Below are positions 53,365 to 63,105 of a stretch of 64,000 nucleotides of DNA, in pieces. Position numbers and translations under genes: made by a program. The notes beneath the pieces are model-generated. The model ran no database searches, had not been told where the DNA came from, and worked only from the letters and a program-made list of their open reading frames with translations. Source of the DNA: Bacillus carboniphilus (lineage in GTDB: Bacteria > Bacillota > Bacilli > Bacillales > JAIVKR01); contig NZ_CP129013.1 of NCBI RefSeq assembly GCF_020524035.2, positions 3,031,001-3,095,000 of the forward strand, written 5' to 3'. Each line of letters opens with the position of its first letter. Positions within the stretch are counted from its first letter, which is position 1.

Positions 53365-53580
53365 GTACTTTTAACAGTTCAACACAACTCTAAACGAGTT
53401 CCTAGTAATATAGTAACAATTCCAACAGCTTTCGACAATAAAAATTAAAAATATGTCGAAAGAAAAACTATTTTAAATTATCTGTTAATATAAAGGGGAG
53501 AATGATTACTAAAAGTTTAGGGCTTTTTCAAGTTAAGGAGAATAAAAATCTACCTTTATATGTCTGGCTCTTTGATTACT

Positions 53581-53712
53581 GTCTAGCTTCAACATTCAGG
53601 GAATCCGACGCACATGCTTCTAGGATGTTGCTGTATTTAGTAGTTTATCTGCTTTTGGGCTTTTCGTGTTTCCTTTACTTTGCGTCGCTAGACGGGCGCT
53701 TGCGCCTTTCTT
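53581..53712. repeat. second repeat family, GTCTAGCT...GGCGCTTGCGCC type
   Basis: The sequence starts GTCTAGCTTCAAC and ends GCGTCGCTAGACGGGCGCTTGCGCC followed by TTTCTT; GTCTAGC (53581-53587) pairs with GCTAGAC (53687-53693), and GGCGC/GCGCC (53695-53706) makes a terminator-like hairpin. Repeats with such ends are widespread in Bacillus genomes as I recall. The 62954-63105 element shares the GTCTAGCT start. Confidence 0.55.
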
Positions 53713-53740
53713 AATTACATATATTCGTTTAACCTAATTG

Positions 53741-55066
53741 CCGAGAAGTCGCCCACTTCTAAATGAAGAGAAAGTGGGTGATGAATCGGTTCTTTTTTTG
53801 TATAATATTGTTATAGAATGTCAAGGTAGGTGAAAATCGTGACAAAGCTAAACAAGGCGTATAAATTCCGTATCTATCCTACACGTGAACAAGCTTCTCT
53901 TATTCGCAGAACCTTTGGTTGTGTGCGTTTTGTGTACAACAAAATGTTAGATGACCGTAAGAAAACCTATGAGAAATATAAGGATGATAAGGAAACCTTG
54001 AAAATGCAAAAGTTCCCGACACCTGCCCAGTACAAAAAAGAATTCGAATGGTTGAAGGAAGTTGATTCACTCGCTTTAGCGAATGCACAAATCAATCTTC
54101 AAAAAGCGTATCAAAACTTCTTTGCTAAAAAGGCTGACTTTCCTACCTTCAAAAGTCGTAAATCGAGACAATCCTATTCAACAAACGTTGTAAATGGAAA
54201 TATTGAACTTATAGATGGATTGATCAAACTACCAAAACTGAAATGGATAAAAATCAAACAGCATCGCCCAATACCTGATGGACATAAGATAAAAGCGTGT
54301 ACGATCTCCATGACCAAAACAGGGAAGTTTTTTGTGTCCATCTTGACTGAATATGAAAAGAAAATTGTAGAACAACCAGCTCATTTATTGATTGGTCTAG
54401 ACTTTGTGATGAATGGCTTATTTGTCGATAGTGAAACAGGTAAGAAAGCCAATTACCCTCGTTTTTATCGTCAAATGGTAGAGAAGCTAGCCAAAGAAAG
54501 CCGCATATTAGCTAGACGAACAAAAGGCTCTTCTCGTTGGCATCAACAGCGCTTAAAAGTAGCGAAAATTCATGATAAAATCGCCAACCAAAGAAAAGAC
54601 TTTCTTCATAAACAGTCTTATAGACTCGCAAATCAATACGATTGCGTCATTATTGAAGACCTCGATATGAAAGGGATGTCTCAAGCATTGAAGTTTGGTA
54701 AAAGTGTAGCTGATAATGCCTGGGGGAGGTTCACATCCTATTTAGAGTACAAGTTAAAAGAACAAGGAAAGAAACTAATCAAGATTGATAAATGGTTTCC
54801 TTCTTCAAAAACGTGCTCAAATTGCGGTCAAATCAAGGAAGAATTGCCGCTTTCTGACCGAGTTTTCGATTGTCATTGTGGATTCTCGTCCGATCGAGAT
54901 TGGAATGCCTCTATCAATATCAAAAACGAGGGTATTCGAAAGCTTACATAAAGGAAACAAGAACTCTTGGTTCACGAGGGATCGCCTAGTCCATTAGAGA
55001 CCATTAGGTTTCTGTACCTAGGAAGCATCCACCTCTAAGCGCTAGCGTAGGTGGTATGTAGTTCAC
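53741..55066 (+). mobile_element. IS200/IS605-superfamily element with TnpB only
   Basis: The left part has a hairpin TCGCCCACTT (53749-53758)/AAGTGGGTGA (53772-53781). The right part has CCACCT (55029-55034)/AGGTGG (55049-55054) and ends GTAGTTCAC at 55066, as in IS1341-type elements. There is no TnpA (Y1 transposase) gene. The exact left boundary is unclear. Confidence 0.7.
53839..54951 (+). CDS. tnpB: TnpB RNA-guided endonuclease
   Basis: This 370-residue protein has the TnpB layout: an N-terminal wedge domain (AYKFRIYPTREQASLIRRTF), a split RuvC nuclease with Asp in IGLDFVMNGLFVDS (about residue 191), Glu in VIIEDLDMKGM (about residue 275) and Asp in SSDRDWNASINI (about residue 354), and between the last two a four-Cys zinc finger (CSNCG...CHCG). 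All catalytic residues are present. TnpB uses an RNA from the element's right end as guide to cut DNA at the empty donor site. GTG 53839 follows AAGGTAGG by eight bases; GTG 53830 is an alternative. Confidence 0.9.
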   Translation: MTKLNKAYKFRIYPTREQASLIRRTFGCVRFVYNKMLDDRKKTYEKYKDDKETLKMQKFPTPAQYKKEFEWLKEVDSLALANAQINLQKAYQNFFAKKADFPTFKSRKSRQSYSTNVVNGNIELIDGLIKLPKLKWIKIKQHRPIPDGHKIKACTISMTKTGKFFVSILTEYEKKIVEQPAHLLIGLDFVMNGLFVDSETGKKANYPRFYRQMVEKLAKESRILARRTKGSSRWHQQRLKVAKIHDKIANQRKDFLHKQSYRLANQYDCVIIEDLDMKGMSQALKFGKSVADNAWGRFTSYLEYKLKEQGKKLIKIDKWFPSSKTCSNCGQIKEELPLSDRVFDCHCGFSSDRDWNASINIKNEGIRKLT

Positions 55067-55086
55067 TATGTTACCAATGTCCATAT
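54930..55086 (+). ncRNA. predicted omega RNA and guide of TnpB
   Basis: By analogy with studied TnpB systems, the guide RNA covers the 3' end of tnpB and the right end of the element, and ends in a guide copied from the flanking DNA. The scaffold would extend to GTAGTTCAC (ending 55066), including the CCACCT/AGGTGG hairpin, and the guide would start at 55067 (TATGTTACCAATGTCC). This is inferred from structure, not shown. Confidence 0.5.
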
Positions 55087-55152
55087 TTTCTAGTAAACTA
55101 AAAGAAATATAAAAAATTATTATAATAGATAGAATAGGGGAGGAATCACTCA

Positions 55153-56115
55153 ATGCAATTAGAAGATATGCATCCATCTTTAGGGAAAGTGATTGAAAAT
55201 ATAGAGAAGGTGATGGTTGGTAAACGCGATGTATCTGTTTTAAGTTTAGTAGCTCTATTAACGAATAGTCATGTTTTACTAGAAGATGTTCCAGGTGTAG
55301 GGAAAACGATGATGGTCCGTACTTTAGCAAAATCGGTAGGGATTGATTTTAAGAGAATTCAATTTACTCCTGATTTACTTCCTTCAGATGTAACAGGTGT
55401 TTCTATTTATAATCCAAAAACATTACAATTTGAGTTTAGGCCAGGACCTATCATGGGGAATGTTGTATTAGCGGATGAAATAAATCGGACATCGCCAAAA
55501 ACGCAATCCGCTTTATTAGAGGGAATGGAAGAAGGAAGCGTGACTGTTGAAGGGGAGGCTGTTAGCTTAAACAAACCATTCTTTGTAATGGCGACTCAAA
55601 ACCCTGTTGATTTTGAAGGGACTTATCCTCTTCCAGAGGCACAGTTGGACCGCTTTTTATTCAAATTGAGAATGGGTTATCCATCTTTTAACGACGAAAT
55701 GGAAGTCTTATCAAAAGCCCAGGCTAACAAACCGATTGAAGAAGTAGAGCCTGTCATGTTAAAGGAAGAGTTATTACATTTACAGCAAGAAATCCACCAA
55801 GTATATGTTGATGATTCGATAAAGGAATACATCGTTGATATGGTCAATCGTACGAGAAAACATCCAAGCGTCTATTTAGGAGCAAGCCCTAGGGGTGCCA
55901 TTGCTTTAATGAAAGCAGCGCAGGCCTATGCATTCTTATTTAATCGAGATTATGTGATTCCGGATGATATCCAATATTTAGCACCTTTCGCTTTGGCTCA
56001 TCGAATCATTTTAAAATCTGAAGCGCGCTTTGAAGGCAAATCCTCAGAAATGCTTGTAAAGGAACTCATTCAGAAATGTCCTGTTCCTGTACAAAGGACG
56101 TTAAATAAAATATGA
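55153..56115 (+). CDS. yeaC: MoxR-family AAA ATPase
   Basis: This 320-residue AAA+ protein has Walker A EDVPGVGKTMM (about residues 43-53), Walker B GNVVLADEINR (about residues 106-116), sensor 1 FFVMATQNPVDF, an arginine finger region EAQLDRFLFK, and a C-terminal lid. MoxR ATPases act as chaperones for DUF58 and VWA proteins. Operon order with a DUF58 protein and a transglutaminase is that of B. subtilis yeaC-yeaD-yebA. GGGGAGG precedes the ATG. Its stop overlaps the next ATG by 4 bp. Confidence 0.9.
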   Translation: MQLEDMHPSLGKVIENIEKVMVGKRDVSVLSLVALLTNSHVLLEDVPGVGKTMMVRTLAKSVGIDFKRIQFTPDLLPSDVTGVSIYNPKTLQFEFRPGPIMGNVVLADEINRTSPKTQSALLEGMEEGSVTVEGEAVSLNKPFFVMATQNPVDFEGTYPLPEAQLDRFLFKLRMGYPSFNDEMEVLSKAQANKPIEEVEPVMLKEELLHLQQEIHQVYVDDSIKEYIVDMVNRTRKHPSVYLGASPRGAIALMKAAQAYAFLFNRDYVIPDDIQYLAPFALAHRIILKSEARFEGKSSEMLVKELIQKCPVPVQRTLNKI

Positions 56116-57302
56116 AAAAATCGCAAAAGCCATTGAAGATACTATTGGTATTCGTGTTACTAATCACTACTTTTGTGTATGCGATGTTTCAAGGTGGGTT
56201 TGTTAGTTGGTTTTTATTTTATAGCTTTTTACCATTTGGTTTGTATTCGGTTTTAATCATGATTTATCCGATTCATCATTTTCATGTGACTCGTCAAATC
56301 AATCAAGATGAATTTGCTGTCGGTCAAAAGTTTATTGCTCATGTACGTCTTGAAAGGAAATTCCCTTTTCCTTTGTTTTTTCTGATCTTAGAAGACGTTT
56401 TGCCAGAAAGTTTAATGAAAAAACAAAAAATCCATACAAGTAAAATCGTATTTCCTTGGTTTAAAAGAGTGATCTCCTATCAGTATGAGCTTGACTCTAT
56501 GCCAAGAGGGGATCATCATCTTAGTGTGATCAGGGTGAAAACAGGGGATTTTTTAGGATTAATTGAGAAAGAAAAAACGTATCAAGTTGATGATCGGTTT
56601 CTTGTGTACCCTCAATTTGTTTCCCTTGCCTATAAGCAACAAGATCGGGCGTTAGAAAAAGGAGATACAGCGGCAAAAGGTCAATTTATTAAAGATACAA
56701 CAATTGCTATAGGCGTTAGAGAATATCAACCTGGTGACAGAGTTGCTTGGATTGATTGGAAATCCTCTGCTCGAAAAGATTCCTTAATGACAAAAGAATT
56801 TGAGCAGCTTCATAGTCATGATGTGGTTGTTATGATGGATCGTTCAACAACACCTGCATTTGAGCCATTAGTTACGTTTACGGCATCTTTAACAAGGTCA
56901 ATTATAAAAAGCGGTACAAAGATGGCCTTTCTTTCAAAAGGGAAAACTGACTTTCGGTTACCCTTAAAATCGAGTAACGAACAGCTTCATAAAGTGTTTT
57001 ATCATCTTGCAAAAGTTAATTGTGATGCACAGTATCCTTTCGCTCAAATCATCCAATCTGAAATTGGAAAATGGAATAAGCATTACCTTATCATGATAAT
57101 TACGAGTCAACTAACAGATGAAGTTGTTCATGTGTTAAGTAAAAACACGAAGAGTCAACCGATTATTTGGTTAGTAAAGGACGCACCACTTTCAAAAGAG
57201 GATACTTTAAGGATCGAACAATTGAAGAGAAGGTCCATTATCGTAAGAGTTGTTTATGAAGGAAGGTATGAAGAAGCGTTTTCAGAGGTGAATGCGATAT
57301 GA
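56112..57302 (+). CDS. yeaD: DUF58 domain protein
   Basis: This 396-residue protein has two N-terminal membrane helices (about residues 9-50) and a DUF58/VWA-like region: GVREYQPGDRVAWIDWKSSARKD (about residues 200-222), then FEQLHSHDVVVMMDRSTTPAFE. It is presumed to work with the MoxR ATPase and the transglutaminase in envelope or stress functions, which are not settled. Both its ends overlap the neighbours by 4 bp (ATGA), so the three genes are translationally coupled. Confidence 0.9.
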   Translation: MKKSQKPLKILLVFVLLITTFVYAMFQGGFVSWFLFYSFLPFGLYSVLIMIYPIHHFHVTRQINQDEFAVGQKFIAHVRLERKFPFPLFFLILEDVLPESLMKKQKIHTSKIVFPWFKRVISYQYELDSMPRGDHHLSVIRVKTGDFLGLIEKEKTYQVDDRFLVYPQFVSLAYKQQDRALEKGDTAAKGQFIKDTTIAIGVREYQPGDRVAWIDWKSSARKDSLMTKEFEQLHSHDVVVMMDRSTTPAFEPLVTFTASLTRSIIKSGTKMAFLSKGKTDFRLPLKSSNEQLHKVFYHLAKVNCDAQYPFAQIIQSEIGKWNKHYLIMIITSQLTDEVVHVLSKNTKSQPIIWLVKDAPLSKEDTLRIEQLKRRSIIVRVVYEGRYEEAFSEVNAI

Positions 57303-59470
57303 AAAAACAAAACGTTCAATTTATCATTTTATATTCTTTTGCCTTCCTTTTATTATGGGAATGGTTGAGGCCCCTAGAGAGTATTACTGAAACAAGACAT
57401 ACGTTTCTTTTTGTCATTTTTTTAGGGTTGCAGTTTTTATTTGTTTACTTAAAGCCAAAATGGTATATCAGTCTTTCCGTAAATGTTGGCTTTATGTTCG
57501 TAGTGCTTCAAATGTTGTTTTATGAAGGTGCGTTTTTAGGACTTGAATGGATCGCGCTGTTTATTCAAGATGTGTTCAGTAACTTGATGTACATTGTTCA
57601 GTTTGATTTTTATAGCTTGACGAATTCTTTTCGCACCTTGTTGTTTTTTATTCTTTTATGGTTGCTTGTGTATCTCGTGCATTATTGGCTCATTCAAAAA
57701 CAACGAATTATGTTTTTTGTTTTCCTGACGTTTATATATGTAACGGTGCTAGATACATTTACTCCATTTAGTGGAAAAACTTCAATCGTTCGCATGGTGG
57801 TTATCGGGTTTGCGATGCTCAGCTTTGTTTTTTTTCAACGACTTCAACAGAAAGAAATGCTAGAACGGCATTTTTACCTAAAGTGGATGATCCCCCTTGT
57901 CGTTTTAATTGGGACTTCAACGACGGTAGGAATGCTCGCTCCAAAAGCTGAACCGATTTGGCCAGACCCCGTCGCCTTTATTCAAACGTATGGAGAGAAC
58001 GGGAACGGTGGTGTCAAAAAAATCGGGTATAGTCCGGATGACAGTCAGCTTGGTGGCCCCTTTGTCAAAGATGATACAGAAGTGTTTACGGTGATTGATT
58101 CTGAGGAACATTATTGGAAAATTGAATCGAAATACGTTTACACTGGAAAAGGATGGACAGGTGATGAAGAAAGGTCAATACCTGAGCTCACTTTTACAGA
58201 GGAAGAGTTCCGTTTACCCAATATAAATAATGTTTTTGTATCCACTACTTCACATCAAGCGGAAATGAAGGTGAATGAATCTTACCCTTATAACCATATT
58301 CCTTATCCAATCTATTTAACGTCTATAGAGAGTGATGCAGATTATTATGAAATGGGAGTATTAAAGGAATATTACGAATATGTAAGAGTGGATGATCAAA
58401 AAGTAACTGAGTTTCAATTGTCATATGAATATCCAAAATTTAACCGAAAGTATTTAGAGGCGGTGACAGGTGAATACGAAGGGACAGAAGTAGACTACTT
58501 ACAATTGCCATTGTCGTTACCCGAAAGAGTTGTTGACTTAGCTGAGGAATTAACGAAAAATGAAGACAACTGGTATGATAAAGTTCGAGCAATTGAACAG
58601 TATCTTTCTTCTAGTGAATTTGAATACAATATAGAGGATGTAGCCATTCCTTCAGAAGATCAAGATTATGTTGACCAATTTCTCTTTGACACGAAAAAAG
58701 GTTATTGTGATAATTTTTCCTCTTCTATGGTCGTTTTGTTAAGATCAATTGGTATTCCAGCTAGATGGACAAAAGGTTACACGAGTGGTGAAATTGTTGA
58801 GGTTTTAGGAGATGGAACAAACAAGTATCAGGTCACCAATAATAATGCTCATTCATGGGTAGAAGTGTATTTCCCTGACGTAGGGTGGGTCCCTTTTGAA
58901 CCGACAAAAACGTTTTCTGATCCTATACAATTTGCTTATGATATTGAAGAGACCGAATCGACCGTCCAAACGGATGATTCTGAAACTGAGAATACACCAG
59001 AAAAGCCAGATCCATTGGAGAAAGATCTTATGGAGGAAACCTCATCATCTAGTTCTACAGGCTCTAAAGAAAATTCTTTTGAGAAAATGTCCAACTGGTT
59101 GATTCAAGAGAAAAATGGAATATGGGTTTCTATTGTAATCATCTTAATCGGTTGTTTTGTCTATTGGACCCGGTATAAATGGTATCAGGTCATTGTTCTC
59201 TATAAATATCGCTTTAGCGGAAGTGATTCAGCCTTCTTTAAAGCTTATGCTTCTCTTTTAAAACACTATAGTCATCTAGGTTTGCCAAAGAAAGAAGGGC
59301 AAACATTAAGAGACTATGCAAAGTATATCGATGAGTTTTACGAGACCCATGATATGAGAAAGTTAACGAATAGCTATGAAAAAGTACTCTATCGAAATGA
59401 AAGTGCGAAAGAACAGTGGGAGAAGTCGAAAGAATTATGGGAAAATTTAATTAAAAAGAAACTATCTTGA
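57299..59470 (+). CDS. yebA: transglutaminase-like membrane protein
   Basis: This 723-residue protein has about six N-terminal membrane helices (residues 1-215), a large outer region with the transglutaminase core (catalytic Cys in KKGYCDNFSSSMVVLLRSIG near residue 475, His in NNNAHSWVEVYFPDVGW, then Asp/Pro VPFEPT), a Thr/Glu-rich linker, one more helix (VSIVIILIGCFVYW) and a C-terminal DUF4129-like domain (LGLPKKEGQTLRDYAKYI). The TGase triad is present, so it may cross-link or cleave outside the membrane. Its start overlaps the DUF58 gene. Confidence 0.88.
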   Translation: MKKQNVQFIILYSFAFLLLWEWLRPLESITETRHTFLFVIFLGLQFLFVYLKPKWYISLSVNVGFMFVVLQMLFYEGAFLGLEWIALFIQDVFSNLMYIVQFDFYSLTNSFRTLLFFILLWLLVYLVHYWLIQKQRIMFFVFLTFIYVTVLDTFTPFSGKTSIVRMVVIGFAMLSFVFFQRLQQKEMLERHFYLKWMIPLVVLIGTSTTVGMLAPKAEPIWPDPVAFIQTYGENGNGGVKKIGYSPDDSQLGGPFVKDDTEVFTVIDSEEHYWKIESKYVYTGKGWTGDEERSIPELTFTEEEFRLPNINNVFVSTTSHQAEMKVNESYPYNHIPYPIYLTSIESDADYYEMGVLKEYYEYVRVDDQKVTEFQLSYEYPKFNRKYLEAVTGEYEGTEVDYLQLPLSLPERVVDLAEELTKNEDNWYDKVRAIEQYLSSSEFEYNIEDVAIPSEDQDYVDQFLFDTKKGYCDNFSSSMVVLLRSIGIPARWTKGYTSGEIVEVLGDGTNKYQVTNNNAHSWVEVYFPDVGWVPFEPTKTFSDPIQFAYDIEETESTVQTDDSETENTPEKPDPLEKDLMEETSSSSSTGSKENSFEKMSNWLIQEKNGIWVSIVIILIGCFVYWTRYKWYQVIVLYKYRFSGSDSAFFKAYASLLKHYSHLGLPKKEGQTLRDYAKYIDEFYETHDMRKLTNSYEKVLYRNESAKEQWEKSKELWENLIKKKLS

Positions 59471-59527
59471 CCATTACTAGGAACATTGATATGATAGTGA
59501 AAATTTAAGATGAAATTGCTCGAATAA

Positions 59528-59672
59528 CCTTCATATATCTTCGAAAATATGGTTCGAAAGTCTCTACCGGGTTACCGTAAATAACCTGACTATGAAGGGC
59601 AGTTGGATTGATTTATTCTATCTAGAAGTCTGCCTTTCTACGTGTTTAGTTGATTGGTTGACTTCTTTTTTG
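59528..59672 (+). promoter_or_regulatory. guanine-class purine riboswitch and terminator before guaA
   Basis: P1 pairs CCTTCATA (59528-59535) with TATGAAGG (59591-59598). Conserved loops are present: AAGTCTCTACC after P2 and GTTACCGTAAATAACC in P3. The specificity base before TATG is C (59590), which selects guanine or hypoxanthine rather than adenine. Terminator AGAAGTC (59624-59630)/GACTTCT (59660-59666) plus a T run completes an OFF switch: guanine would turn guaA expression down. Confidence 0.92.
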
Positions 59673-59703
59673 CATTTTACTTACAGAAAAATGAGGTGGA
59701 GAG

Positions 59704-61240
59704 ATGCTAGAGATTGAAGAAAAGATTCTAGTCCTTGATTTTGGTAGTCAATATAATCAATTAATTACAAGAAGGATTCGTGAGCTTGGCGTTTATAGTG
59801 AATTGCGTTCTCACAGGTTAACAGCAGAGGAAATAAAAGAATTTAATCCAACTGGAATTATATTATCAGGTGGACCGAATAGTGTATACGATGAGAAAGC
59901 TTTTCGATGTGATGAGAAGATATTTGATTTAGGTATACCGATATTAGGAATTTGTTATGGCATGCAGCTTATGACTCACTTGCTTGGAGGAGAAGTAAAG
60001 CGTGCAACTCATCGTGAGTATGGAAAGGCGAAGATTTCCGCTAAACAATCGACCTTATTCAAAGAACTTCCAGAAGAGCAAATCGTTTGGATGAGTCACG
60101 GGGACCTTGTTTCTTCCATACCAGAAGGGTTTGTAACGGACGCTACAAGCCCAGGATGTCCTTATGCGGCGATCAGTAATGGTGAATCCCAATTTTATGG
60201 AGTGCAATTTCACCCTGAAGTGCGCCACTCCGAATATGGAAATGATCTATTGAAAAACTTTGTCTTTTCGATTTGTGGCTGTCACCAAACATGGACGATG
60301 GAAAACTTTATTGATCTAGAGTCGCAAAAAAATTCAGGACTTAGTAGGGGACAAAAAAGTTCTTTGTGCCTTGAGTGGTGGAGTGGACTCCTCAGTTGTC
60401 GCTGTTCTCATCCATAAAGCGATTGGCGATCAACTAACGTGTGTTTTTGTTGATCATGGGTTGCTTCGAAAAGGGGAGGCAGACAGTGTCATGAAAACCT
60501 TTAAAGAAGGATTTCATATGAACGTCATTAAAGTTGATGCAAAAGATCGTTTTCTATCTAAATTAACAGGCGTGTCTGATCCTGAAGAAAAGCGAAAGAT
60601 CATTGGGAACGAGTTCGTTTATGTTTTTGATGATGAAGCTTCTAGACTTGAAGGAATTGACTATTTAGCCCAAGGAACTTTATATACGGATATCATTGAA
60701 AGTGGTACAGATACCGCGCAAACGATAAAGTCACATCATAATGTTGGTGGACTTCCTGAGGATATGAAATTTACGTTAATTGAACCCTTAAATACACTGT
60801 TTAAAGATGAGGTTCGCGCTTTAGGTTCTGAGTTGGGTATTCCAGATGAGATTGTTTGGCGACAACCTTTCCCGGGTCCTGGTTTAGGCATTCGCGTATT
60901 AGGAGAAGTATCGGAAGAAAAGCTAGAGATTGTTCGTGAATCAGACGCGATCTTACGAGAAGAAATCAAAAATGCAGGACTTGATCGTGATATTTGGCAG
61001 TACTTTACCGTTCTTCCTGACATCAGAAGTGTTGGAGTAATGGGGGATGCGAGAACTTATGACTATACGATTGGAATTCGTGCTGTCACGTCGATTGATG
61101 GAATGACATCAGATTGGGCGCGCATTCCTTGGGATGTCCTTCAAGTAATTTCTACTAGAATCGTCAATGAAGTTTCTCATATTAATCGCGTAGTTTACGA
61201 TATTACTAGTAAACCACCTGCGACGATAGAGTGGGAATAA
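59704..61240 (+). CDS. guaA: GMP synthase (frameshifted)
   Basis: The amidotransferase part (59704-about 60310) has GGPNSVYDE, the nucleophile [15 protein letters not shown], and [12 protein letters not shown]. The ATP-PPase part (60371-61240) has the P-loop [10 protein letters not shown], then the dimerisation domain ([42 protein letters not shown]). The frames differ by one base around GAGTCGCAAAAAAATTC (near 60324); a single frame reads [25 protein letters not shown]. It makes GMP from XMP and glutamine. Since guaA is normally indispensable without added guanine, the break is more likely sequence error than loss. AGGTGGAG precedes the ATG. Confidence 0.92.
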
Positions 61241-61347
61241 TACGAATGATCAATAATAATTATGAAAAAGTGTTCGTATTTCGGTTGACTAAAGGCGTGT
61301 GGATTGATAGAATTTCTAGTATATTAAAACTAAATAAGAATAATCAA

Positions 61348-61508
61348 TCGTATAAAATCAGGAATAGGGCCTGAAAGTTTCTACCAAGCTACCGTAAATA
61401 GCTTGACTACGAGGTATGATAAACATATTTAACAATTTGTCCTTATATGTTCATTTCTATTTGTTAAGTCTACCTTGTGTCAAGCGCTCCTGTAATGGGG
61501 CGCTTTTT
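61348..61508 (+). promoter_or_regulatory. guanine-class purine riboswitch and terminator before pbuG
   Basis: P1 uses TCGTA (61348-61352) with TACGA (61408-61412). The conserved parts are AAAGTTTCTACC and AGCTACCGTAAATAGCTTGAC; the specificity base is C (61407), so it is a guanine sensor. The terminator AGCGCTCC (61483-61490)/GGGGCGCT (61497-61504) with TTTTT follows. As for pbuG in B. subtilis, guanine would shut the gene off. Confidence 0.92.
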
Positions 61509-61546
61509 CTATCTTGTAAATGAACCTGCAAATATAAGGAGGAAGA

Positions 61547-62870
61547 ATGATGAAGAAGTTTTTTCATTTTGAAGAACTTGGAACAAATTATCAGAGAGAA
61601 ATCATTGGTGGATTAACAACGTTTTTATCCATGGCCTATATTTTATTTGTCAATCCTTTCACTCTATCATTAGGCGATGTTTCAGATATTCCAGAGGCGA
61701 TGAGAATGAATCAAGGAGCAGTTTTTACTGCAACGGCTATAGCGGCCGCCTTTGGAACATTAATTATGGGGTTGTTAGCTAAATACCCGATTGCTTTAGC
61801 GCCAGGAATGGGTCTCAACGCCTTTTTTGCTTACACCGTTGTGTTAACCTATGGAATTCCGTGGGAAACTGCACTAGCAGGTGTACTTGTATCAGGACTT
61901 ATTTTTATCGTATTAACGGTTTTAGGATTAAGAGAAAAAGTAATTAATGCAATACCGGCAGATTTAAAGTATGCGGTTGGTGCAGGAATTGGTTTATTTA
62001 TTGCCTTCATTGGTTTGCAAAGTGCAGGGATTATTGTCAATAATGAAGCGGTGTTAGTTGGATTAGGAGATTTTACGAACGGAAACACGCTTCTGGCCAT
62101 TTTTGGTGTGTTTGTGATGATCGTATTGTTAACTAGAGGAGTAAAAGGCGGCATCTTTTACGGAATGCTAGCAACAGCCTTAGTGGGTGTATTTGTAGGA
62201 TTAATTGATAGACCGACACAAGTTGTTGGTTCAGTCCCTAGCTTATCACCAACTTTCGGAGTAGCCATTGGAAATTTAGATCAAATTTTCACTGTTGAAA
62301 TGTTCGTGGTTATATTAACTTTCTTGTTTGTTGACTTTTTTTGATACAGCTGGGACACTACTCGCAGTTACTGGACAAGCCAACTTGTTAAAAGATAATA
62401 AGCTTCCTAGAGCAGGGAAAGCGTTGTTTGCAGATTCTTGTGCAACAGTAGTTGGGGCAATCTTAGGTACGTCAACTACTACTTCCTATATTGAATCTTC
62501 AGCAGGAATTGCTGCAGGAGCAAGGTCCGGCTTTGCATCCGTTGTTACATCCGTATTATTTATTTTAGCTTTATTCTTCTCACCGTTATTAGGGGTGATT
62601 ACACCTGCAGTTACGGCTCCAGCTTTGATTATCGTTGGTATTTTAATGGTTTCATCGCTAGGAAAGATCGATTGGAATCGATTTGAAATTGCTGTACCGG
62701 CCTTTTTGACGATTATTGCAATGCCGCTGACTTATAGCATTGCAACAGGAATTGCCATCGGGTTCATTTTTTATCCGATTACAATGATTTTAAAAGGACA
62801 AATTAAAAACATTCACCCAGTGATGTATGGGATGTTTGCCTTGTTTATTTGTTATTTTGTGTTCTTATAA
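61547..62870 (+). CDS. pbuG: guanine/hypoxanthine permease (frameshifted)
   Basis: The AzgA-type NCS2 permease begins KKFFHFEELGTNYQREIIGG, then GGLTTFLSMAYILFVNP and ALAPGMGLNAFFAYTVV. After LFVDFF the frame breaks in a run of seven T residues (62336-62342); six would give VDFFDTAGTLLAVTGQANLL without interruption. The C-terminal frame has the second substrate motif STTTSYIESSAGIAAGARSG. About 441 residues in all, the usual length, with 12 or more helices. It imports guanine and hypoxanthine. GGAGGAAG precedes the ATG. The guanine riboswitch upstream supports the substrate. Confidence 0.92.
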
Positions 62871-62877
62871 TAGAAAG

Positions 62878-62902
62878 AGGCGCCGATAAGGGCGTCTTTT
62901 TT
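62878..62902 (+). terminator. intrinsic terminator after pbuG
   Basis: AGGCGCC (62878-62884) pairs with GGCGTCT (62891-62897, one G-U), followed by six T residues. Confidence 0.8.
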
Positions 62903-62953
62903 GCAGAGTAAGAATGTATATAAATAGGTCCTTATTTAGCTTGCGGTTTTAAT

Positions 62954-63105
62954 TCTTGTCTAGCTCCATTGCCTAGCAACTCCGACGCACACGATGTGCT
63001 AGCATAGGCGTTAACTCGCGCGACGTGGTTGTTCTTAGCCTGCGTTCCTTTAAGCAGTCGCTTCGTTCTTCTCGGCTCTTTTTCCCCTACTTTTTGAACA
63101 CGCAC
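62954..63105 (-). repeat. inverted, chimeric copy of the repeat families
   Basis: On the minus strand from 63105 it starts TGCGTGTTCAAAAAGTAGGG and carries one cassette: outer AGGC/GCCT, then GCTAGCACATCGTGTGCGTC, with the last hairpin GCAC/GTGC around ATCGT, another compensating change. Instead of the normal right end it finishes with the GTCTAGCT sequence of the 53581 family. It may come from recombination between the two families. The 63106-63220 stretch holds only the promoter region of the next gene. Confidence 0.65.

Noticed and set aside
53839-54951. TnpB as a Cas12-like immune effector
   Set aside because: It is a TnpB-sized protein in an IS200/IS605-type setting, with no CRISPR array or adaptation genes.
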